Below are positions 52,140 through 61,725 of a stretch of DNA of 64,000 nt, piece by piece. The notes beneath the pieces were generated by a model. That model was given only the letters and a program-made list of their open reading frames with translations. It searched no databases and had not been told where the DNA came from. The stretch's first letter is position 1; the number at the start of each line of letters is the position of its first letter. The stretch comes from Lepidostoma basale (taxonomy: Eukaryota > Arthropoda > Insecta > Trichoptera > Lepidostomatidae): positions 1,488,001-1,552,000 of the forward strand of contig JAHDVF020000068.1 in NCBI GenBank assembly GCA_022606425.2, in the 5' to 3' direction. A program made the position numbers and the translations under genes.

Positions 52140-52370
52140 AATAATAGAAACACAATTTATTTAACCACCAAATGGTAAAATTACTTGAAGTAAACTAGTT
52201 TTGCTTGTACCTACCATAGCATCATCAAAAAATAACTGATTTTTTATAATAACTTATTTCTTACATTGTCCCGAAAAAGCTTGGGTACGAGCGAAACTAG
52301 TTGGCTACAAATGAAATGACTATTTCGTGGTTAAATACAAACTGTTTATACATATTTTTATATTCAGAAA
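52140..52370. repeat. FB4 fold-back element
   Basis: The left arm is ACACAATTTATTTAACCACC...AAACTAGTTTTGCTTG. The right arm has GCTTG-GGTA-CGAGC, GAAA, the palindrome AACTAGTT, GGC, and returns to CGTGGTTAAATACAAACTG. Box residues are changed (TTGATGA on the left, CCGAAAA on the right). Confidence 0.68.
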
Positions 52371-52479
52371 TTTAAAATTTATAACCATTAAGCTAGAGGT
52401 GCTATAATAATTGATTAGAGCTTGTAATGGATTTTTTTTTAAATTTTAACGTTAAGAATATATTGGTCATAATTATGCA

Positions 52480-52580
52480 TTGGTATTATCAAATGTCATT
52501 CAAATAAATTATAATAAAATTTCTAGAAAACAGATGTTTTCATTCGTATTGATTATTTAATATGTAGTTTTACATCATTG
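52480..52580 (+). repeat. FB2 arm
   Basis: GGTATTATCAAATGTCATTC, AATAAAATTTCTAGAAAACA and GATGTTTTCATTCG, then the outer block TTTAATATGTAGTTTTACAT. The central GAAAC part is deleted. Confidence 0.55.
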
Positions 52581-52624
52581 TTCAAGATTTCGTAATCGTT
52601 AGAGTTGTACAAAGTAATCTGTAT

Positions 52625-52900
52625 CTGTAATATTTAGTCGGGGAGTATTGAGTTTCTTTGGTCACATTGCCAGGAGAGAGCTTGGTAACCTGAAAGAAAG
52701 TAATGTCACAAGAAGTATTTCAGGCAAAGAAGTAGAGGCAGATCTCCTGCGCGGTGGTGTGGCCAGATTAAGGAGATGGCCAAGGGATACCTCTACTCAG
52801 CGGTGCGGACTGCGGAGAACAGAGAGGATTGGAGGAGTTTTGTTTTAGCCACGGGCAGTTCCATAGATTCCCACCCTCAGTAATGAGGAAACGAAGTAAG
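52625..52900 (+). mobile_element. RTE-like 3' end fragment
   Basis: The frame gives LSFFGHIARRELGNLKESNV, then SGKEVEADLLRG and RWPRDTSTQRCGLRRTER. The end has AAGAAAAAGAAG. FFGHIARR and the following GR-type block fit an RTE-type C-terminus, 5'-truncated at about 52625. Confidence 0.65.
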
Positions 52901-52924
52901 AAAAAGAAGCATAGTTATAATAAT

Positions 52925-53332
52925 CTTATTTTTCTTCTTCTTTTTCTTCAGCCTTCATCGGTCCACTGCTAGACATAGGTCTCTTCTCTTCCTTTCCACT
53001 CGTCTCTATTTTCTGCCAGCTGCAGTCACATTTCCTCACTTTGTCTCGCCACATGACCCGCCTACTGCCACTTCAGTCTCGCTAGTCGTTCCATGATGTC
53101 CGTTATTTTTGTTCGGCGTCTAATCTTCTCATTTCTGATTTCTCATTTCTGATGCATTTCTCGAAGACTGACGCCGAGCATATGTCTTTCCATGGAACGC
53201 TGCGTGACTCTTAATCTCTCTACATTTCTCCTGGTGAGGGTCATAGTGTCCATCCCATAATATTACAATATAATTAATTATATTATGGGATGGACACTAT
53301 GACCCTCACCAGGAGAAATGTAGAGAGATTAA
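52925..53332 (-). mobile_element. RTE-like fragment ending in a perfect palindrome
   Basis: The minus strand reads MTLTRRNVERLRVTQRSMER, HMLGVSLREM, then decayed RRTKITDIMERLARLKWQ and GHVARQSE. The GAA-rich tail is at 52930-52950. The 5' end (right side) is a palindrome: arms 53211-53263 and 53280-53332, 53 bp each, no mismatch, 16-base loop. Confidence 0.78.
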
Positions 53333-53734
53333 TATATTGTAATTAATATATTGTAATAATCAAACGTTACTAATTAAGAAACCGTGCCAGTTCTTCACTA
53401 GAGTTATCATCTGATATGAAGTTGAAGTATATCACAATGCTTCCACTCGGAGGGGTGTAAGTGGGCCCAGAAGTTGGGGGATAGTGTATGCTGGGGGTGG
53501 GCCCGATGGGGTGAGTATTAGTCTAATTGAGGCGGGGATGAGCCTTATCGCGGTGATACTCGTAACTGTTAACTGTGCACATAATGACGAAATGTTAGGA
53601 TCCGCAATGAATTATATTACCGTTTGGAGTGCTTTGTCTTGGAAATCAATATTATTTACGATTGTTTAAGATAATCTTATGATTTTACCGAAATATTTTT
53701 ATGGAAGTTGTTTTATATCAAAATCAAATATGAT
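53333..53734. other. No gene recognised
   Basis: 53450-53560 is GC-richer (GGGGGTGGGCCCGATGGGGT). A 61-codon plus frame here has no recognisable homology. Confidence 0.3.
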
Positions 53735-53905
53735 GTATTTTTTTAACCCTTTTATCTTTATTCCTACAGCGATTCGTTTCACCAGGCGCGCTGGCATCGA
53801 AAGACTTTGTCCATGCCAGCGAACCTGGCAAAATGGTCGTTGATGAAATAAATACAAAAGTTAAAGTAAATAGAAAAGGCCATCGTTTTATACATTATTA
53901 TTTTT
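53735..53905. repeat. FB1 fold-back element, diverged
   Basis: ACAGCGATTCGTTTCACCAG with GGCATCGAAAGAC on the left, and CCATGCCAGCGAACCTGGCA with AAATGGTCGTTG on the right. GAAA is eroded to AAAA on the right arm. Confidence 0.72.
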
Positions 53906-54024
53906 ACGGGTATTTACGAGAATGTTTCTCTCCAATAATCGTTGTGTGGATTTTATTTTGTTGACCTTTACTCTATGGGTAGTTTTCTTTAACTTATTCT
54001 CTACTTATTTTGAGTAGCACCTAT

Positions 54025-54130
54025 TAACGAATTTTTATGAATTAAAACACGGCGTTTTTTTCACTTTTGAGATTATTTTTCTCGACGCGTTTTGAAGGCT
54101 TTAAACGTTTATAATCGGAAGGACGATGTA
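54025..54130 (+). repeat. FB3 half-element
   Basis: ACGAATTTTTATGAATTAAA, CACTTTTGAGATTATTTTTC, TCGACGCGTTTTGAAGGC, matching the FB3 left arm. The right arm is missing after GGACGATGTAAAC. Confidence 0.6.
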
Positions 54131-54929
54131 AACTGACTAAACATATAAAATGAATTTAGATTTTTATTGACAAGAATTGTTTATTACAAAGCTCTTTCCA
54201 AACTTTTGGTTTTGCCGTTTCACAATTAACAAGTTTCCACGCCAGTTTATTAAGTCGATCTTTACGTCTTAGAAGAAGAATAGGTGCATGTACCTACGAA
54301 GAAACTACGGCAGAACTACGTGTTTATCAATCGAAATGAGTAGTTCTTTGTGCCGGACTTAACTAAGAAAGAAATAGATACCGAAGTAACGCGGAGTGGG
54401 GGGAGGAAGCGAGCAAAAGCACGTCTCTCTCCGATTGAAAAACTTTCCTCTTTTACCGAGCAGAAGAATGGTAATTCAGAAGAAAGTTTAACTCATTACC
54501 GTGTAGATTACTGGGAAATTACGCTTTACTTACCTTTAAAAATAGTTCGACAAAGAAAAATAAAAAGGGTATTGTCTCGATCTTACGTGTCCAGAAACTT
54601 TTGTGTGTGCTTTTGATTTTGTTCTTCTTTCTTGTATCATAATAAAATGTTATCTTTGAAATTCTTTACTATTCAATTGTTAAAATGTGTTTTTCTTTGT
54701 TCAAAAGATTCTACTAAAGAAGTTCTGGGTATTTGGAAGTTTTTGAGCAATGAAATCTTTGTATTCAAAGGATATGCTGCCTTCGTATTTCCTACCTACT
54801 GTTATGTTATTTTATTCTATCAGATATAGAGTAATTGTGAATACAATAAAAAAAAATATTCATTATGGTTGTGGTATTTATTTTGAATAATTCCAATATA
54901 AATCATCATGTAAACGTGTTTGGTTTATC
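54131..54929. other. No gene recognised
   Basis: An 88-codon plus frame at 54350-54616 starts MPDLTKKEIDTEVTRSGGRK and is less AT-rich than its surroundings. I do not recognise it, and no splice or family evidence supports it. Confidence 0.3.
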
Positions 54930-55072
54930 GGTTTAGCAGTGATTTTTATTTGTATATAAAAATATATAAATACTTATTACAATTTTGTTTCACCTTGCGA
55001 GGACAAAACATTTTTTTTAACAAGTATGTATATATTTGTATATACAAATAAAAAAATCACTGTATAACTGAT
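54930..55072. repeat. FB6-type inverted repeat
   Basis: The left arm is CAGTGATTTTTATTTGTATA...AAATACTT. The right arm is AAGTATGTATATATTTGTAT...AAAAAAATCACTGT. The centre has TTGTTTCACCTTGCGAGGAC, close to the left arm of the 15690-16205 element. Confidence 0.75.
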
Positions 55073-55084
55073 AAAGTATCCACA

Positions 55085-55342
55085 TCGCACCGTGAGTGTA
55101 AAACTGAATTAAGTGCAAATACACATTTTGGAGATATGGGAGTTTAAAGGTTTCATATTGCTTGGAAAAACTATTTTTTTTTAATAAACCAATGATTTTC
55201 TGTTTATAGTAATATACCTATAAACCGAAAATCATTGGTTTATTTAAAAAAAAAAGTTTTTCCAAGCAATATGAAACCTTTAAACTCCTATATCTCCAAA
55301 ATGTATATTTGCACTTAATTCGGTTTTACACTCACGGTGCGA
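55085..55342. repeat. FB9: ~258 bp long-hairpin repeat
   Basis: Arms of ~123 bp: TCGCACCGTGAGTGTAAAAC...GATTTTCTGTTTATA on the left, and the near-perfect complement TATAAACCGAAAATCATTGG...ACACTCACGGTGCGA on the right. I see only a handful of mismatches; the loop is ~10 bases. No hammerhead box is present. Confidence 0.93.
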
Positions 55343-55741
55343 CATGTAATTTATAATTTATTTTTTATTCATAAATCAAGAGGTCAAGTTATAATTTTCG
55401 TTTTCTTATTCTTCCCATAGCTTTTAGGTAGTTTTTAATTCAACATTTCTGAAACAAAAACGCAAAGCTCCTTATTAAATATTAAATTATGTACTGATCT
55501 TGGGGGCTTAAAACTTCACTCCCAATCCAAGGAAAATGGGTTCAAGCATGGACTCGAGCCGATTGCTTCTTTGTAATCATTTGTAATACTGGGATAACGA
55601 GTCCTTTTGTTTTTATCGGTGAAAGTAATAATACTATTATTTATAAGTAGGTGAAGTTAGTGGTGATAGATAGTGGTGTGTATTTTGGATAAACCCAACG
55701 AAATATCAGAAAACATGAAAGAATATTTATATTATATAGGT
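55343..55741. other. No gene; degraded SINE-1 head at 55500-55590
   Basis: CACTCCCAATCCAAGG, GGGTTCAAGCATGGACTCGA and GCCGATTGCTTCTTTGTAAT align loosely with the B-box half and body start of SINE-1. The rest shows nothing. Confidence 0.4.
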
Positions 55742-55830
55742 ACCTCGTGTTTTTATACCTCCATCTTCATTTTATTTTTACACCTGAAGATGGAGGTATC
55801 CTCAGAAACATGTCGTGTTTTTTTAATAAT
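55742..55830. repeat. FB8 fold-back element
   Basis: The left arm is ACCTCGTGTTTTTATACCTC, CATCTTCAT. The right arm is CACCTGAAGATGGAGGTATC, CTCAGAAACATGTCGTGTTT. The right arm has a complete hammerhead-like core; the left is decayed. Confidence 0.7.
55780..55818 (+). ncRNA. Hammerhead-ribozyme-like motif, consensus core (FB8)
   Basis: ACAC, box CTGAAGA (exact CUGANGA), hairpin TGGAGG-TAT-CCTCA with a bulged G, GAAA, self-complementary ACATGT, C as cleavage base (GUC), GTGT. Stem I ACAC/GTGT pairs perfectly. Every core element of the hammerhead is in the right order. The stem II bulge matches that at 43766-43809. Confidence 0.55.
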
Positions 55831-55899
55831 TAGTGGATTAAACAAAGTTACTTTTAATTTCTTAGGTATAATTATTCAATATTTATTTTTCTTGAATAA

Positions 55900-56075
55900 C
55901 GATGTAAACTGTGTATAAAAGATTAATACGAATGAAAAACGTCTGTTTCCGGAAGTTTTATTATTTTTCATGGAAATGATATGTTTTACTTTACCAAAGA
56001 GTTATCATATTTATAAGAATCTATATCTCGTATATAATAAACTTCTAGAAAACAGACGTTTTCATTCATAATATG
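55900..56075. repeat. FB2 fold-back element
   Basis: The outer arms are GAATGAAAAACGTCTGTTTC and AACTTCTAGAAAACAGACGT, TTTCATTC. The centre is decayed (ATATGTTTTACTTTACCAAA) and shortened. Confidence 0.7.
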
Positions 56076-56134
56076 TGTAATTACTTTATCCAATATAATA
56101 TGTATTTTTTATTGATGTAAACATTTTTAAGATA

Positions 56135-56400
56135 ATCGAATGATTTTACTGAAATCTCTTGATGGAAGTTCATTTTAAATAATAATTAAATAAAACGATG
56201 TTTTTTAACTACTTCCACTTTTGTATTTATTTAGACAGCGACCGGTTTCGCCAGGCTCGCAGGCTCGCTGACATCGACAGACTAGTCTGTCGATGCCAGC
56301 GAGCCTGGCGAAACCGGTCGCTGTCTAAATAAAGACAAAAGTGGAAGTAGTTAAAAAACATCGTTTTATTTAATTATTATGTAAACATTTTTGTTCAATG
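56135..56400. repeat. FB1 fold-back element, best-preserved copy
   Basis: Arms at about 56179-56285 and 56286-56381 meet with almost no loop; AGACTAGTCT lies at the centre. The left arm has an extra AGGCTCGC duplication. The hammerhead-like motif is at 56283-56323 (plus) and, in mirrored form, on the minus strand at about 56230-56280. Outside the left arm, TTTTACTGAAATCTCTTGAT continues the outer terminus seen at 46975. Confidence 0.9.
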
Positions 56401-56761
56401 TTAAATTTAGTTAAGTATTTCAGTTAAAGATGTAGTTTATAGCATATTTTTGTAAAACACATATTGGCGTAAGGATTTATTTATTTATAGACAACGTATT
56501 TTTTGTTTTGTTCTACTAATGCTTGTTTTGTTTATATTGAACCTTGTAGTATGTAATGTTATCTCTTTAAGTTACCAAAGTGGGTAGAACTTTCCCAACA
56601 GTTTGGGATTGTCATATATGTTTGTAAATTTATGGAAATCTTGGACTCTCCACCTCTCGCCATTTAGATCTTTTATTCACAAGATGAAAACGGTTTCAAA
56701 GACGTATAGTCGGGAATTAGATTTAAAATACACGTCATGAAACATTTTGTATAGAGTAAGT
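56401..56761. other. No gene recognised
   Basis: AT-rich; no supported frame or repeat. Confidence 0.3.
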
Positions 56762-56776
56762 AGGTCTTGTAAACGT

Positions 56777-57850
56777 CTCTTCTTTCTCTTTGCCATTTCC
56801 CATTATCTGGGGTCGGCCCTCCTCGTACGAAAACGCCAAACTTTCCTATTTTCACTCATTTCCACTGTCAGGTTCTCGCGTTGGAGCTCCTTTTCCATGT
56901 TGGCCCACCATGTTGCCATTGGGCGACCTCTTCTTCTTGGTTTTGTGGGAATGCTGAGGGCTTTTTGGACAATGTGCTCGCTGTCTCTTCGCATCACATG
57001 ACCGTACCACCGGAGTCGAGATTCTCTTAATTTTTCCGTTATTGGGGCAACCTTAAAGCTACCCCTCACGTATTCGTTCCTAACGTGGTCCAGCCTTGTG
57101 ACGCCTCCAGCCCACCTCAACATTTTCATCTCGGCAGCGTGGACTCGACTTTCGTGGACTTTTTTGTTGGTCCAGCACTCTGCTCCATATAGCATGGCGG
57201 GCCTCACTGCAGTCTTGTAGACTCTGCCCTTAGTTCTGATTGGAATTTTCGGATCACACAGGACACCTGATAGAGACCTCCACTTGAGCCAGGCGGTGTT
57301 TGTCCTGTGTTTGACATCCGTGTCTACGTTGGCGTCCGCAGTAAGGACCGACCCGAGATACTTGAATTGGGACACCTTGTTAACTGGAGTATTGCCAATG
57401 TGAATTGTGTTTTCATGAGCCAACTCTGTAGCGATGTCCTCATATTCACATTCTAAATATTCGGTTTTACTCCTGCTAATGCGTAGTCCATTACACTCTA
57501 AGGCATCTGCCCACTCATTCAATGTAACTTGCAATTGTTCTGCCGAGTCCGCAATCAAAACTATGTCGTCTGCGTAGAGAATGCACCACGGTACAGACTG
57601 CCGTATATTCCTGGTCAGGTAATCCATAACTATGTTAAAAAGGAAAGGGCTCAGGGCTGAACCCTGATGGACTCCGACCTCCACCGCAAAAGGTTCGCTG
57701 ATGCCTGCGGGACTTTTTACTCTTGTTGTTATTTGGCAATACATGTCTTGGAGCAGTTGAATGTAGTATTCCGGGATGCCCTGGAATCTCGCAGCCTGCC
57801 ACACCAGCTTGCGTGGGACACGGTCAAAGGCCTTCTCCAAATCGATGAAC
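56777..57850 (-). pseudogene. RTE-like retrotransposon, 5'-truncated, RT core open, 15 bp duplication
   Basis: AGGTCTTGTAAACGT at 56762-56776 and 57851-57865 is a 15 bp target duplication. The minus frame from 57850 to 56803 is open. It starts FIDLEKAFDRVPRKLVWQAA (RT motif A with D), then GVHQGSALSPFLFNIVMDYL, CILYADDIVLIADS (YADD), VSQFKYLGSVLTADANVDTD, TAVRPAMLYGAECW, LRWYGHVMRRDSEHIVQKAL and RRGRPMATWWANMEKELQ. The endonuclease and early RT motifs are lost. The 3' tail is short and GA-rich. It is a family distinct from RTE-A. Confidence 0.93.
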
Positions 57851-58004
57851 AGGTCTTGTAAACGTATCGTTAAAATTTTAAAATTATGATAAAATCTTAT
57901 TAATATTAATTCCTTGGAATTGGAAAAAATGCTTCTTATATTCCACTTAAATTTATGAAATATTTTTAGTGTATAACGATATTTAATAAATTAAAGTGGA
58001 ACAT

Positions 58005-58060
58005 AAACAGCGATGGTTTTTACAATGGAATTTCACAATGTTAACGCCTTAGCCACCAAT
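58005..58060 (-). repeat. FB3 outer arm piece
   Basis: TTTACAATGGAATTTCACAA and TGTTAACGCCTTAG resemble the FB3 terminus. Confidence 0.4.
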
Positions 58061-58239
58061 AAAGCTTAATATTTTTATTCATAGTGAGCTTAAAAGGAGT
58101 GAAATTATTACCATTATGAAATTTTTGTGTGAGTACATTGTATTTCAAACCAATAATGGATTGATTAATGTTTTTGGACTAATACGTATTTTGAAAAAAA
58201 TGCGTAATTTTAAATGCAATTGCCGCGAACGACAAAAAT

Positions 58240-58300
58240 TAATACACATATTTGTATACTGAGGAAAGGCGTTCAAAACATGTTTGTGAATAGTGCTTTA
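58240..58300 (+). repeat. Hammerhead-like remnant
   Basis: CTGAGGA at 58259-58265 (fits CUGANGA), then AAGGCGTTC and AAAACATGTTTG. GAAA is changed to AAAA, so it would not be active. No partner arm is seen. Confidence 0.3.
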
Positions 58301-58434
58301 AAGTGTTGTAAAAAAAAATTCTTTGAATCTTCACTTTCTCTTTGGCATTTGCCTTCATTTTGTGATATAAACTATTATTGTAAAAAATATATCTAAACTT
58401 TATTTCATCACAACACTTTATTTTATCTTTTAGC

Positions 58435-58690
58435 ATAGACACGTTTCCCGGACCTTCGGTTAGGCTGTCATAGCTGTTACCACTCTGACACGAAATCAAT
58501 CTTTATATTATTATTATTATTATTATTATTTTGTTGAATCGCTCTTTAAACCATGACAGCATGAGCCATATCGATGTAAAGATCAGACATAAGACAGTGT
58601 GACAATTACACTGCCCTCGCCTTGAATCGAACCCGGAACCTTCGAGGTGGCAGTCTATGCACTTACCACTCGGCCACGAAGGTCATCATT
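58435..58690 (-). mobile_element. tRNA-headed SINEs (one fragment, one nearly complete)
   Basis: 58515-58690 on the minus strand: GATGACCTTCGTGGCCGAGT (A-box), GGTTCCGGGTTCGATTCAAG (B-box), CAGTGTAATTGTCACACTG hairpin, then a body ending in (AAT)n, different from SINE-2. 58435-58495 is a second head fragment (TCGTGTCAGAGTGGTAACAG). Confidence 0.75.
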
Positions 58691-59153
58691 AATATCACCT
58701 ATCTTAATTTGGTTATGATTTACTTTTTACCAATATTTTACACAAGATTGTACATATTTAATACAAGCTACAAATATTGCTTAAATTATTAGTAAAAAAA
58801 AAGTTTACATTTTATACATGACAAAAAAAGTATCTATTTTTCAGAAATTTGGATACCCTTCTGTCATGATCCTTACCGATGGGCTCCATCGCCCGCTTCA
58901 GGATCGTACATTATATAAACCTTAATCAAATTGATAACCAAACCGCACCCCAGATGGCGACAGCGTCCTTCAATCTGTCACGGGAGGTGAACATTTAATA
59001 ATTTTAATCCTGAAAACTTGCGTTGGCATCACACTTTATCTTAAACGAATGTCCTTTAATTTAAAAAATCTTCAATCTTTGATGAACATAAATAATCATA
59101 TTTATTAATTAGATATTATGTTTGTTCTTTGAGAGAAAAAAACATAGGTTAAC
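58691..59153. other. No gene recognised
   Basis: 58860-58990 is less AT-rich (GATGGGCTCCATCGCCCGCT) but matches nothing here. Confidence 0.3.
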
Positions 59154-59375
59154 AAAATGGCAATGGACAGATCACACAGCAAGACTCTCGGTGTAAAATG
59201 ATCAAAAAATTATTCTTGTTAATTTTTCATCCGCTGACTATAATACCATGTACCACAAAGCAAAATGCAGGCCGAGTGCTATGGTGGCGTGGAAAAGTGG
59301 CATGGAAGCGAAAAATAAGCCTTTGTCCATGAGTGGACGGGAATAGGCTGAAGAAGTTAAAGAAGGCAGTGCCTT
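59154..59375 (+). mobile_element. RTE-like relic, same family as 8218-8772
   Basis: AAATGGCAATGGACAGATCA corresponds to the KWQW block. AATAAGCCTTTGTCCATGAG, TGGACGGGAATAGGCTGAAG matches the end (AFAQVWTGIG) and 3' UTR. The middle is deleted. Confidence 0.55.
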
Positions 59376-59404
59376 AAGGATTTTTTTTCTTATTATTATT
59401 ATTA

Positions 59405-59625
59405 TTTTTTTACACAACAGGACATTTGAATCCAATTGCTGTTTATCCTTCGTTTTTTTTAAAGTTATTTATATTGATTCTCGTGACTTGTAATAGATAG
59501 CTAATCTATCGCCATTTTATTGTCACGTGAATTCTACACCGGATCAAAGACAGCGTGATAATCACACTAATATCACAGGGAATCGAGCCCGGGACTTTCG
59601 ATTTGCCAGTCATAGCTCTTGCCAA
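59405..59625 (-). mobile_element. SINE-2 copy, head partly decayed
   Basis: The minus strand has GGGCTCGATTCCCTGTGATA (B-box), GTGTGATTATCACGCTGTC hairpin, ACGTGACAATAAAATGGCGA, GTCACGAGAATCAATATAAA, an A-run and a 3' part with GTCCTGTTGTGTAAAA. It is collinear with 21095-21362. Confidence 0.8.
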
Positions 59626-59640
59626 AGAATATTATTGGTT

Positions 59641-60084
59641 TTAATTGTATCTCAATAGAGACGAAGACGCAAACTGGAAACTGAACATGGATGATCAAGG
59701 TGTTTACAGGACTTATGACCTGTCATTGGTTGGGTTAAGCGCACGCTTTATGTAATTACAACATTCCCCATTCCACCTTTGTTATTTGCGATCATGCATG
59801 ACAAATTTTTGGAAGATGTATATATACTTCAAAATTCATACTTATCTTCACGTAGCAGTTTCAGTCAGCCATCTATGTAGATTTGGTTGCACTTGTGAAT
59901 TTTTTCAAGAATTAACCTATACAACCGACCCACTAACGCCATCTATGGAGAATGATTTTCGGCATTTAGCAAACTACCTTATTAACACAATGCGAAGGCT
60001 GTCGCCCAACATATTGTTAGAAGCCGCTAGGAGTATTATTCCATTCTATATGCCAAAGAATTTTGACCAGAATATTTGAAGACC
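59641..60084 (+). mobile_element. Q repeat copy with 13 bp target duplication
   Basis: AATATTATTGGTT flanks it at 59628-59640 and 60085-60097. It starts TTAATTGTATCTCAATAGAG and ends ATATTTGAAGACC. The frame MENDFRHLANYLINTMRRLS is open here and nearly kept at 48000, but I do not recognise a protein. 444 bp. Confidence 0.92.
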
Positions 60085-60235
60085 AATATTATTGGTTATT
60101 ATCGTAATTTTCAAGCGCCATTTTAGCGCCGTTAGCTCTTCCGATGATGTTCGACTCTCCTGTTTTGATTCTTCGTGGAGTATCTTACCTTGTCATGATA
60201 TATAAAAGATGGATAAAACGCTTCTTTTGCTGGCA

Positions 60236-60410
60236 TGTTAGAACTGTAATCCGAAACCCAGGACGTCCCCAACTTCGATGAGGGATGACATTAAAGAGAC
60301 CGCCGCGCCAGTACGACATGGATGCGTATTGCCCAGGATCGACAGACATGTAAGCAGATGAAGGAGGCCTACGTCAAGTAGTGAACGAATACCGACTGAT
60401 GATAATGATG
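60236..60410 (+). mobile_element. RTE-like 3' end fragment
   Basis: The plus strand reads NPGRPQLR, then (frameshifted) DIKETAAPVRHGWMRIAQDR, QTWKQMKEAYVK and a GATAATGATGATAA tail. This is a typical GRP..AQDR..W RTE end with a GAT-type tail. Confidence 0.65.
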
Positions 60411-61599
60411 ATAATTAACATTCTAATAGATTTATCGCTGGATTTAGATTCCAAGCCATGGTTTAACGAATGCGTTTTTTTAAGTATCAATCCTAAGGAT
60501 AGGTTAGCAGAAACAAATTATTTATATCTTTCTGGTTTTTGTGATGCCACTTGGCCCCCTAAGTTTCCACGTTTATAATTGAATATCTCAATAAGTGAGT
60601 CTACTTGAAGTTAATTAATTGATCTCTACTTAGTTGCTCGGAAGAATGGGGCATTAGTAACGGGATATGTATATTACGGGAATAATTTCCTTTGTTTTGG
60701 GAAGATTTAACGAAACACGGGTTTAACTTTCTGAGCTTCCTACATAATCCCGGATAAGGACAGATTACCTTCCGTTGGTACCTTATCCTAATATTTTCAT
60801 AGAAAAGATATCTCTTGCTGCTTTCGTAATTTGTTTGTTCTTGTGAGTTATTTCTGGCCGATTGTAGATAAACAATCATGTTCTTGACCGATGCTAACCG
60901 AAATTTTAAATCATATGCAAAATACGATTATATTTTTATTTATTTATTTTTTAAGGGTTACATACAGCGATATCAATAACATATATTATATAATATATAT
61001 AATAAAACATTTAGAAGAATTAAATTAAGGTCAATTACATGCTACCACAAATATAAAATAATAGTTAACAGTTAACAAATGAAAGTGTGAAACGAGATTG
61101 AAGTTAAACTAAGACAAAATGAGGTATACATAATATTTAAGAGTTAAAATACTAATTTTACTGGAAATAAAAAAAAAATTAAGATAAATAAAAAAAGTAA
61201 TATATAATAATATCATGTAATATCGTGGTCACATCCACGCCAAAATGTTGCTCCGATTATTTTTTTTTAATTTCGCTCGTTCAAATGGAAAACATCAATG
61301 ACTCCAAAATGCTTATTGTAGTTGTCACAGATTCGATACAATGACGCACTCTGACCATAGTTAGTGCGATTAACAGGAATATGGAAAACTTGTCTCGTGC
61401 GAGACATGAAGGTATTGAGTGACAATTTGTTGAGAAGCTCATTTATTAAGCTTTAATTATTTAAAAGTAAATACAATTTGAGTTACTAATAGTAATTTTA
61501 CTTTCTTTATCCATGCATTCTATGTAAACTAACGCAGTGATCCTTTCTTAAATTTGTTCAAAATTCTTTCTTCCGTTCTTCATTTCTTCTTGATATCAA
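60411..61599. other. No gene recognised
   Basis: 60525-60570 has a diverged copy of the GGATGTCACTTGGGCC repeat (compare 27268). The rest is AT-rich with long A/T runs and no supported frame. Confidence 0.35.
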
Positions 61600-61725
61600 C
61601 ATTTGAAATTCAGTCGTATCAACATCCCTACGAAGAAGCGAGATAAGTATGAGCGGAAAAAACCCTGTGGCGGTCCATTTTTTCTGCCTATCCCTTAAGC
61701 GAGACGGTGTTATGATTAGTATGTT
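61600..61725 (+). mobile_element. RTE-A 3' end, diverged
   Basis: GAAGAAGCGAGATAAGTATG, CTGTGGCGGTCCATTTTTTC and AGCGAGACGGTGTTATGATT align with the last ~110 bases of RTE-A. The GTTA tail is reduced to TTAGTATG. Confidence 0.65.

Noticed and set aside
54350..54616. Host exon of 88 codons
   Set aside because: No homology recognised, no splice context assessed as convincing, and frames this long occur by chance in this window.
58435..58470. GGGAAACGTGTC on the minus strand as another hammerhead
   Set aside because: The sequence aligns with the tRNA-like SINE head (GAAGGTCCGGG), and the CTGANGA box is not present.
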